From Ahniella sp. (GTDB lineage: Bacteria; Pseudomonadota; Gammaproteobacteria; Xanthomonadales; Ahniellaceae), in the NCBI GenBank assembly GCA_016712105.1, contig JADJRU010000003.1:244778-308777 (forward strand): a DNA stretch of 64,000 bases. Reading direction: 5' to 3'. The position numbers were made by a program, and so were the translations under genes. The notes beneath the pieces were generated by a model that worked only from the letters and a program-made list of their open reading frames with translations, had not been told where the DNA came from and did no database searches. The first letter of the stretch is position 1; each line of letters begins with the position of its first letter. Below are positions 56,688 to 64,000 of this stretch, one piece after another.

Positions 56688-57442
56688 ACTTTCGCCCAGC
56701 GCCTTCGAGCCACCAACCTCCGCAGCGATGCCACCTCTTCCGCTGATAGTTGCCCACAGGACAACTGTTCTCGGAGGGTGTGCAGCAGCCAGTCGCGATG
56801 GCTCTTGATGGCGGGATTGATCTGTCCGGTGCGGATCCAGGCCTGCAGGTTGGCATGATGTTTCGGGGCAAACCGGATCTCTGCGGCCACTGCGATCATC
56901 CGGAGCGTGGTGCGTTTAGGCAGGACGTCTGGTGAGACAACGCGGTGATTCTCGAGGCGCAATCGATCCAACAGGCGATGGACATCGGTGACCCGCAACT
57001 CGCTGTTTTGGCGATGTGCCTCCAGCAACCCCGGAGGCAAGGTCCAGCCAGTGTGACGCGCAACCAACTGGCACATCAGGGGTGACACGATTGCGCCCGG
57101 TTTCAGCAAGCCGTGAATCGTTTTCAGACCGAGCCCCGGGAATCGTTGGCATGCCGCGCGGCAACTCCCCCAGCGGGCCAGTCGCAGCCTCAACCACGCT
57201 TGCCGGGCCAGATTCATCGAGTCCATGGCGTCAAGGACACCGCAGCGCGGCAACTGCAGCTCCCAGGCTTCCAACGCAAAAGACTCGCTGATGCGCATCA
57301 GATGACGCAGCGACACCTTGCGGATTCCGGCCAGAACATTGCCGGCAACTCGCGGATGGATGCCGGTCAGTTGCGAGAACCAGACGGGATGCGGCAGCAC
57401 ACGCCTGACCAGTCGATAGTTGTCGTGAAGTACCTTGAGCAT
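56567..57442 (-). CDS. HTH (XRE-like) regulatory protein of the element
   Basis: 291 residues from MLKVLHDNYRLVRR, placed behind a near-perfect AGGAGGTGATC ribosome site; upstream starts lack one. Helix-turn-helix-like segments are FSQLTGIHPRVAGNVLAGIR (about 23-42) and FPGLGLKTIHGLLKPGAIVS (about 100-119). The C-terminal ~60 residues overlap the convergent gene and look poorly ordered. It lies 118 bp downstream of traN, on the same strand. Likely controls transfer genes (inference). Confidence 0.65.
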   Translation of the reverse strand: MLKVLHDNYRLVRRVLPHPVWFSQLTGIHPRVAGNVLAGIRKVSLRHLMRISESFALEAWELQLPRCGVLDAMDSMNLARQAWLRLRLARWGSCRAACQRFPGLGLKTIHGLLKPGAIVSPLMCQLVARHTGWTLPPGLLEAHRQNSELRVTDVHRLLDRLRLENHRVVSPDVLPKRTTLRMIAVAAEIRFAPKHHANLQAWIRTGQINPAIKSHRDWLLHTLREQLSCGQLSAEEVASLRRLVARRRWAKVQPLCAPAASSTLADSRPSQTLHQKSGVWSALSMTNPTMV

Positions 57443-57560
57443 GTTGATCACCTCCTGATGTGCCGTCATTGTCGACAGCGAGGTGACCGTCATTCCCGTG
57501 AAAGCGCGTGCGAAATCGCCGCTTTCGAGCCCTGCTCCAGAATCGCGCGCAAAGCGCACA

Positions 57561-60264
57561 TCAAGGCACCAATTTCACCGTGGCCTGGTCATTCGGATAC
57601 AACACGGCGCCACCGGAAGGATTGGTCAGCCGCAGGACGAAACTACCCGCGGCAGAACGGGGAATCGTCAGCGACAGCTGCTGGAATCCGTCTTGCCCGT
57701 CAGCCCAGGACAGGGTTTCGCTGATTGCCGGCATGCCTGCCGGCCAATGGCCACCGTCGCCGGGTACAACTTGTACTGAAACCTCGCCCGCGGTGCCTTG
57801 TCGCAAGACTGAGACGATCAGCACACGACCCGGCGCGACCTGGAGATAGGCCGGAGCAAAAGACAATTGACCGGCATGATCGTGTGCGGTGAGAGAAGGA
57901 ATCGCCGCAACACCCTCTGCGTGGAGGGCATCCCGGACATCCGCCCCCAGAATCTGTCCCAGTCGGTCCTGCGTTCTTTGCTGCACGGTGGACCGGTCCC
58001 CATCCGCCAGATTCGAACCGGAACCGGTCAATCGCTCGGTGCTCGAGCGCGACAACACGTCGGTCGCAGAGGGCACAACACCGGCCCGCGCCAAACGACC
58101 CTTCAGATCAGTGATGTCCAGACTCTGCATCCGTGTCTCATCCACCGAAACACCCTCACACTGTGGATTCCGGGCGGTTCCGAACGCGCCCCGCGCTGCG
58201 CCGTCAGGTCCGGCAATCGTTTCCCTCAGCGTCCGGCTCGCGGCCGAGTTGAAGCAACAGAACACATCCCTCTTGTCGAGGCATGCGCCCAGAACCTGAT
58301 GGTGGCAGTACGAACCGATGGACAGGCAGTGACCCAACTCGCGCTGATTGGCCAGATCAAATTCCTCGACTGAACAGGCCCAACCCACTTCCGCCATGTG
58401 GTCGAAACGCGATTCATCGCGAAACTCGTCGTTCATCGGCTGAAGCAGACGCGAACCACCGACAATGGAACCATCGTCCGGATCAAGCACCGGATTGTCA
58501 CCACCCGACACGGTCTCGGGCCCGGACGTGAGTTCCTTCGACAGCTGATCCAGTGACCAGTTACGGGACTCGGCCAGTGTCTTCCAGCTGCCGTGGGGTC
58601 CAGCCGAGGCATACCGCGCCAAGGAATCGGTTGCATTCGCCCGGCGCAGGTGACGCTGGAACTTGGCGAACCATTCGGATTCCACGCTGGTCTCGGTCTG
58701 GTCGCAGCAGTCGATGGTGCCGCCCAGTGCCTTGCGGCATTCGTAAGGCTTGCCCGGGAACAAACGAGGTGGCGCCGGAGCGGACCGGTTCGGATCGGCA
58801 GGTGCTTGCCAGTCTGAAGCGTAGGTCTGCGCGATCATCATGCCGGCCATGCCGTCCGCAAGCGAATCGATGGATTGCTCCGCGAATCGCTGATCGAGAC
58901 AGTCATCGCCTGCGCATCGAATCTGGCCGGAACAAGGTTGTGTGGTGTGGATCCGCACGCTGGGGCCAACCACGGATTCCGGGCATCGATAGGTGTGGCT
59001 CTCCACATAACACCAGTCGCCGTGGCCAATGCCCGACTCCGTACAGCCACTCCGGGAGAGTGTGCACTCAGGATGTGCCTCAAGCATGGGCGCACAGGTG
59101 TCGATGGCGCCCTCGTTGTCTTGATGCACGGAACAACTGGAGCCGCCGGGTGAATCGATGCAGAACTGGCCGCTTCGGATCCGGCACTCGTATCGGGCGG
59201 ACGCCCGATAACAGACCGGCGCCAATGCACTGGGTGGCTGGTGCAGTTCGCTCAAAGGGTAGATCGGTTCAAGCAGAAACGATTCCGGTGGCGCGAGGGC
59301 GGAATCTCCGATCAGTCTTGGTGCGTCATCCTGGCACGTGAACGCCGCTGTACAGAATTCGTCGCTGGCCAACAGGCAATTCTCCGGGTCGGAGTCGATG
59401 TTTTGGCGGAGTGCGCGAACCGATCCGCGAACAGTGATCCGTATCACGCAGGTCTGACAAGAATCGGGATCATGGGTGATCCGAAGTGTCGCGTGCCAAT
59501 CGTTGTCGGGGCTTGCCAGTTCGATCATGCTGACGTCAGCGGCAGGGCCTGTCCACGTCAGCTGGAGGTTGGCGGCGAGAATGACCGCCGGTTCCGGAAA
59601 GGCATCCCTGAGCGACACAACGATCTGCTGGTCGCGATCGACCGAAACCTGCTGGTCGAAAAACGTTTCATCGACGAGGCTCAGGTCTTCAACCGACAAG
59701 GTTTCGCGTGCATGATGTGGGCCGGTGGATGGTCTCGCAGGTGCGCTCGCGGAACGTCGTGTAGGTCGCGGAACCCTCCGTCACCTGCGTGTGTGTCGCA
59801 CAGGCAGGAAATTCCGGCGCCACACTGAGCGGGGCGGTCAACGCAACAACCGACTGTCGCAACAGGAATTGGTCCTCCGCGAGAAACGCCTTTGGCTCGG
59901 TGCGAACTTGTGACGTGAGGTCGCGCATTACCGTCGCCGCGTCACCCGGATCACCGGCCTGCTCGACCAGCCGCGCTTGAGCCGCACTGTTGAGACCATC
60001 CTCGTCACCCGCCAATTGCATGAGGCGCAACTGGGACTCCCGATCACCGCCCGGAACGATCTGGTTGACCGGGATCGACTCTTCATCGATCACGACCGCA
60101 CCCTGCTGGCGTTCGCCGCCTTCAACGAATGTTGGGACGGGTGATTGGCGCAGAAGGGTCTCGGCCAGATCCTGACCCTCCCGCGCCTCGTCGACGAGTT
60201 CGTCCGCCTTGGCCGGCACAAACACGGCAACCATCAACAAGCACATCAAAAGTTCATGCAGCAT
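57561..60264 (-). CDS. traN: TraN-like mating-pair stabilisation protein, frameshifted as read
   Basis: Cys-rich outer-membrane protein that stabilises donor-recipient contact in F-type systems. Signal peptide MCLLMVAVFVPAKA, then residues to RPTSCTRNL in one frame and SVEDLSLVDETFF onward in the next. One extra base at 59700 explains it: 2704 nt is 901 codons plus one. More than 25 cysteines follow, with motifs like CYVESHTYRCPES and CCFNSAASRTLRE (TraN-typical). A C-terminal beta domain is present. The first bases overlap the traU end. Confidence 0.85.
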
Positions 60265-61313
60265 TCCTGGAACGTCCATTTGAGGAAAACGAAGTCTTCG
60301 CCCGTGGCGGGGACCGACCGCCATTCGCCCCAACGAAACGTATGAGCCCCGATCCAATGGTTCGATCGCGTTTCGGCAACCGGGTGCACGGTTTGAAGTT
60401 TGTATTGATTCTTTGGCAAGGTTGGCCATGGAATGTCGCGACACACGGCTGCTTGTGTGTACGCCAGATTGGCCATGCCGCGACGGTGCATCGCTGCGAT
60501 CGCACGTGTGGCCGCCAGTGACGCGCTGCCCGGTTCGGAGTCCTTGCCCCCGATGCCGGTAAACGGATACAGGCTGCCCCAGGCACCTGCACACCAGAAC
60601 AGCGCCGGAATCGGTTGTGTGGCCGATGCCGCGACGGCATCCGCGACACAGGCGGACAACGCCACCGGATTGGCGAACAGCACCGCTTCGGGGGTCGTGA
60701 ACATCGAGATCTCCTCGTTGTTCCACGTCGGGTCGAGCTCGCTCGCATACAACATGTCGGCGTCACTCGATCCACTTTCGGCAGCGCACACGGAGTCGGT
60801 CAGCATGTCAGTCAGCTGACCAATCGGAAATGCCAACACGTGGGCGTTGAAGTAGCTGCCCTCGTCAGAAGCGGCATCGGACCGTCGGGCGCCGCCCCCT
60901 TGAAGGAATGCCCCATAAGGACTGCCCTCGTCGAACAAGTCGAACTCCGAGCCCAGCGTCGGACTACAGCCTTTGCCACTGCGCACCAGTTCGACAACGC
61001 GCATGGGTTGCCACATGCCGAGGACGATGCCCGGTGTAGGTGTGCCGAGGATTCGTCCGGGACAAACGCACGTAGCGCCGGCATGGCCGGTCGGAATACT
61101 TCCGGGAGAGGTGGCCACGCCCGCGATCGTGATCGGAAAGAAGCAGTTCCAGCAGACTTTCGTGAACACCCCGCCCTGCGAGAACAAGCCGGCATCGTTG
61201 CAGGTTGGCGAATCGGCGGCGGAAGTGATCCCCGAGATCGACAAGACAAAGCTGAGCAGTATCGAACGCGTGATGCAGGAAGCTTGGCGATGGCCATAAT
61301 CAAGGGCTGTCAT
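60246..61313 (-). CDS. traU: TraU conjugal transfer protein
   Basis: 355 residues from MTALDYGHRQ (GGAG upstream). Signal peptide (ILLSFVLSISGITSA), then CNDAGLFSQGG, CWNCFFPITIAG, DPTWNNEEISMFTTPEAVLF, ALFWCAGAWGSLYPF, and a C-terminal KWTFQECCMNF, all TraU-family features. Periplasmic, needed for F-type DNA transfer rather than pilus assembly. Overlaps traN downstream and the TraW part upstream by 14-19 bp. Confidence 0.92.
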   Translation of the reverse strand: MTALDYGHRQASCITRSILLSFVLSISGITSAADSPTCNDAGLFSQGGVFTKVCWNCFFPITIAGVATSPGSIPTGHAGATCVCPGRILGTPTPGIVLGMWQPMRVVELVRSGKGCSPTLGSEFDLFDEGSPYGAFLQGGGARRSDAASDEGSYFNAHVLAFPIGQLTDMLTDSVCAAESGSSDADMLYASELDPTWNNEEISMFTTPEAVLFANPVALSACVADAVAASATQPIPALFWCAGAWGSLYPFTGIGGKDSEPGSASLAATRAIAAMHRRGMANLAYTQAAVCRDIPWPTLPKNQYKLQTVHPVAETRSNHWIGAHTFRWGEWRSVPATGEDFVFLKWTFQECCMNF

Positions 61314-62432
61314 CAACGGACTCCCCGAGATCGGAAGGCCCCACCTCATCGATGCGGAAGCGACTCGCCTCGGCCCGGACACGAGACGGTACCCGCAGAA
61401 TGCCGAACGCTTGGCCAAGCTCGGCGCGATACATCTGGATCGGCACACCGAGACTCTTGCTGTGCCGCTCAAGAAAAGTGACGACGTCCGATTCCGGAAC
61501 CGCAGTGGTCAGGAGCGTCGTGGGTCCGGTCCAGTCGACGAGCCAGGATCGAGCAAGGTTTACCTGCTGCTCATCCGTGGCGTCAAAGACCAGCAGTTGC
61601 TGCGAGAACGGAACATGATTGAGCGGATTGATGCGGTCACCCGCGCGCGCGATGGGTTGTCCATTCACCTCGAGGTCGGCGGTCACGACAAACCCGGGTT
61701 CATGGAACCGAATCTGACTTCGCTCGGCGTGCGGCAATCCTGGCGGGCGCATGGATCGTGTAAGCCGTTCCGCTTGTTCCCGACGCCAGGCTTGCCAGTC
61801 AAAGGCCGCGAGACGGGTTTGCATCAGCGCCAGAAGATCGGGTTCGGAAATTTCGACAGTGGGACCTTGAGCGGGGAGCATCCCACGTCGGCCCGAATCG
61901 ACTTGGCGCTTGAGCCAGTCGCTCGAAATCATCCCGGGCGCAGCCGCGAGCATCGTTGAACCCTCATAGATCGCGACGGTCGGAGCGGCCTCGATGCCCG
62001 CGTGACGAAACGCTGGGGGTCCAACTGGATCTGAGGGGGAGACGACCAATGTGCAAACGGACCCAGCCAACCGACCAATTCCTGACGGAAGAACGCCAAA
62101 CCAGTCCCGGCCGGCAAACCCCGAAAGACCACAATGGTGTCTCGATCCTCTTGCGCGGCAGTGAGCGCGGCAATCAGATCGTCCCGGGGCATGGCGCGCG
62201 AGACAAAAATGCGGGTCACCCGAGTGCCCACCGAGACGGGTCGGGATCGTTCAGCCCAACCCTGAAGAAGCGGCTCGGCAGAAGCATCAGCCATGTCCTC
62301 GGCGATCCTTGTGAGGGACGGGTCCACTTCCAGACGCTGTCGGGAGATCCACTCAAGCGCCTCGGCATCGACCGGCATCGCGTCAACCGAAGTCACCGCC
62401 AGTGCCGTACAGAAGATCAATCGAATCACCAT
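61300..62432 (-). CDS. traW: TrbC-TraW fusion, pilus assembly, frameshifted as read
   Basis: N-terminal half from ATG 62432 has a signal peptide and TrbC motif RIFVSRAMPRDDLIAALTA and VVFRGLPAG, running to QLDPQRF. The frame then breaks near 62005-62008 and continues in another frame with RHAGIEAAPTVAIYEG and a TraW-like part (RAGDRINPLNHVPFSQQLLVF; PESDVVTFLERH; FGILRVPSRV). One missing base restores a 377-residue protein, the size of SXT-like fused TrbC/TraW. Both parts act in the periplasm in pilus assembly. Confidence 0.85.
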
Positions 62433-62926
62433 AGAGGCACCGCTTTGCCCTGAAGCTCGTCGCGGCCGATCAGTCCGAAATACCGACCGTCGAACGAACT
62501 ACCCGAGCTGCCCATCATCAGCAAACGCCCAGGCGGAACACGATCCAGATCACCGAGTCGCGATTGATGAAGTCCGGCGCGCGCCAGAATCACCGGATTG
62601 ATATGTGCCATCCATCGGCCATTGACGTACAACTCTTGCCCGACAATTTCGAGCCGATCTCCCTCGACCGCAGCAACCTGCTTCACGAACAAGCTGGCTT
62701 CCGGAAAACGAGGAGCAAAATCGGGAATCCGGAACGTGGCGTAGTCACCTCGCTGGACCGAACGATCCTGCTTGAAATGGAGATAGAGGCGAAACGGATT
62801 CGAAGGAAGCCGCTGAGTATCGATGCCGATTCCCCATCGCGCCCCGACAAGCGGTGCGAGCCACAGCATCACCAGCATCACCACCACCGCAGCGACAAGA
62901 CGACCACCTGCAGCCGCCACGTTCAC
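62426..62926 (-). CDS. trhF: Conjugal-transfer S26 signal peptidase-like protein (TrhF/TraF type)
   Basis: 166 residues from a GTG overlapping the trbI stop. One N-terminal membrane segment; nucleophile Ser in LPSNPFRLYL, general-base Lys in LFVKQVAAVEGD, and MGSSGSSFDGRYFGLIGRD, the conserved S26 pattern. In IncHI and SXT-type systems TrhF matures pilin or assembly proteins. Overlaps the TrbC/TraW start by 7 bp. Confidence 0.85.
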   Translation of the reverse strand: MNVAAAGGRLVAAVVVMLVMLWLAPLVGARWGIGIDTQRLPSNPFRLYLHFKQDRSVQRGDYATFRIPDFAPRFPEASLFVKQVAAVEGDRLEIVGQELYVNGRWMAHINPVILARAGLHQSRLGDLDRVPPGRLLMMGSSGSSFDGRYFGLIGRDELQGKAVPLW

Positions 62927-63195
62927 GGTTTCACCAGCGAGTCGGCAGGCGCACGCAGGACATAACGTCGGTCCAGCACCACAAACCCTTCTGCCGCCAA
63001 TCGATCGGCGATCGCGTCCGCACCCAGAATCGCGGCGTCGGTGCCCTGGCGGTCGGCCAGAGCCAACACAATCGCATCACGATCGATCACAGCGATCGGA
63101 GCGGAAGGAACCGGCTCCTTGCTGAGCGAACTCCGGACGACAGCGACCAGAACCAAAGGCCAAACCCATACGAAGACTTTCCAGAATCGCGTCAT
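62923..63195 (-). CDS. trbI: TrbI-like small transfer protein
   Basis: 90 residues: N-terminal membrane segment (VFVWVWPLVLVAVV) and a periplasmic domain with PIAVIDRDAIVLALADRQ and VVLDRRYVLRAP. Size, topology and place between traC and the S26 peptidase match F-type TrbI, but the sequence is too short to be certain. ATGA and GTGA overlaps on both sides show tight coupling. Confidence 0.65.
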   Translation of the reverse strand: MTRFWKVFVWVWPLVLVAVVRSSLSKEPVPSAPIAVIDRDAIVLALADRQGTDAAILGADAIADRLAAEGFVVLDRRYVLRAPADSLVKP

Positions 63196-64000
63196 GCCAC
63201 GCCACCCGAGGCAGCCTGTCGGCTTGCCAGGACTGCGTTGATGGCATCCATCAGCGGACGGCCCGCTCTCCGTTCGGCTTCCAATGCCGCGCGATCGCGC
63301 GGATCAGTCGATAGAAGCGCCTCTTGCCGACTCACGACGAGTCGACCGATCCCGGAGCCATACTCAGTCGCACAAAAGATTTCACTGTAAACACCCGGTT
63401 CGGTGTGGACTGAACGGAGTTGCGCCACTTGCCAGTCGGTCAACGGGAGTCGTCCACTGGCCACCGCGGCACTGATCGACTCCGGCTTCTGAGCCAGGAG
63501 GTAGATCGACGCGCTGTTTTCGGCGATCACCCGGCCGCCGGTCATCTGGGTACCCGCGCTGGTCTCGTACAGATCGGCGACCGACTGCGTGATGATGCCG
63601 ACGCTGCCACCATGTTTGCGGATACGGCGATAGAACGAAAAGATGAAAGCAGCCATCTCGGGTTTCGAGACCATTGCCCATGCTTCGTCGATCAGCAGCA
63701 TCTTCGGAACACCGACATCACCGTGGTAGATCTCGGCGTTGATCTGGTACATCAGCTGAAGCAGCACGACTCGTTGCAAGGCTTCTCGATGTTCGAGGGC
63801 CTGCACTTCGTATACCGAGAGTGGATTGCCGAGATCGAGCGTGTTGGGGCCGTTAAAATAGGAGCCATAGGCCCCGGCGGTCGTGAACGGGTGCAGCTGT
63901 GTCGCCAGGTCGCAGAGTCTCTGGTCACTTGCGGCGACGAGCGCATCCACCACGTGATCGACCTTGCAGTCGGCGCCCCTTGCGGCGAAGAGGCCAGCCA
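63192..64000 (-). CDS. traC: TraC-like VirB4-family conjugation ATPase, C-terminal part
   Basis: The frame is open past the right edge, so the N-terminus and Walker A lie outside. The visible 269 residues begin in GLFAARGADCKVDHVVDALV and include Walker B KMLLIDEAWAMVSKPEMAAF and RRIRKHGGSVGIITQSVADLY, typical of TraC. It powers F-type pilus assembly. A GTG inside is not the true start. The stop overlaps the trbI ATG (ATGA). Confidence 0.9.
   Translation of the reverse strand, partial: AGLFAARGADCKVDHVVDALVAASDQRLCDLATQLHPFTTAGAYGSYFNGPNTLDLGNPLSVYEVQALEHREALQRVVLLQLMYQINAEIYHGDVGVPKMLLIDEAWAMVSKPEMAAFIFSFYRRIRKHGGSVGIITQSVADLYETSAGTQMTGGRVIAENSASIYLLAQKPESISAAVASGRLPLTDWQVAQLRSVHTEPGVYSEIFCATEYGSGIGRLVVSRQEALLSTDPRDRAALEAERRAGRPLMDAINAVLASRQAASGGVA

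Noticed and set aside
58553..61481. Plus-strand frames at 58553-59341 and 60615-61481 over the transfer genes
   Set aside because: Antisense to traN and traU, with Arg-rich compositions and no ribosome sites.

Overview
The window reads as chromosomal DNA of a GC-rich gammaproteobacterium of the Xanthomonadales/Lysobacterales type (an inference). The reasons are the leftward gyrB-recF-dnaN block, the radC / coaBC-dut-long phosphoglucomutase arrangement, a RibB whose RibA half is degenerate, aceK, and an IPTL-CTERM sorting tail. I saw no tRNA, rRNA, CRISPR array or insertion sequence.

Layout. 1-8.8 kb: edge of a CSLREA-type exported protein, thyA, lgt, gyrB, recF and dnaN. Two parS-like palindromes lie inside recF and a DnaA-box cluster lies just upstream of dnaN, so this looks origin-proximal. 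dnaA is not where it would be expected; a NarL-type two-component pair sits there instead. 8.8-22 kb: nusB-ribH-ribB, an AMP-ligase divergent from a nonsense-interrupted phosphopantetheinyl transferase, aceK, a membrane-anchored phosphomannomutase/phosphoglucomutase with dut and coaBC, radC, and a TPR-diguanylate cyclase. 22-29.5 kb: RND efflux pair, acyltransferase, S9 peptidase lipoprotein.

29.6-40.7 kb is an accessory envelope/stress block of small proteins (DUF1328, DUF3309, YqjD/YqjE/YqjK-like, BON), a FecR-like protein with a Gln-rich repeat tail, two Crp/Fnr-like regulators, a frameshifted ice-binding-like protein with an IPTL-CTERM tail, and a FlhD/FlhC-like pair. 40.7-49 kb: ompR-envZ, a beta-helix exported protein, holC-pepA, a lipid A acyltransferase, dtd, and Fe-S plus membrane subunits of a molybdo-oxidoreductase without its catalytic subunit. 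49-53.9 kb: Asp/Asn hydroxylase-like, methyltransferase, 2OG-Fe(II) oxygenase and TPR-sulfotransferase genes, probably a modification cluster.

53.8-64 kb: part of a conjugative element, with a leftward F-type (SXT-like) transfer operon traC-trbI-trhF-trbC/traW-traU-traN, an HTH regulator, a PilT/VirB11-class ATPase and hypothetical genes. Six genes here are interrupted as read: gyrB, the phosphopantetheinyl transferase, the ice-binding protein, traN, trbC/traW and one hypothetical. Because gyrB is essential, sequencing or assembly error must be considered for all of them.
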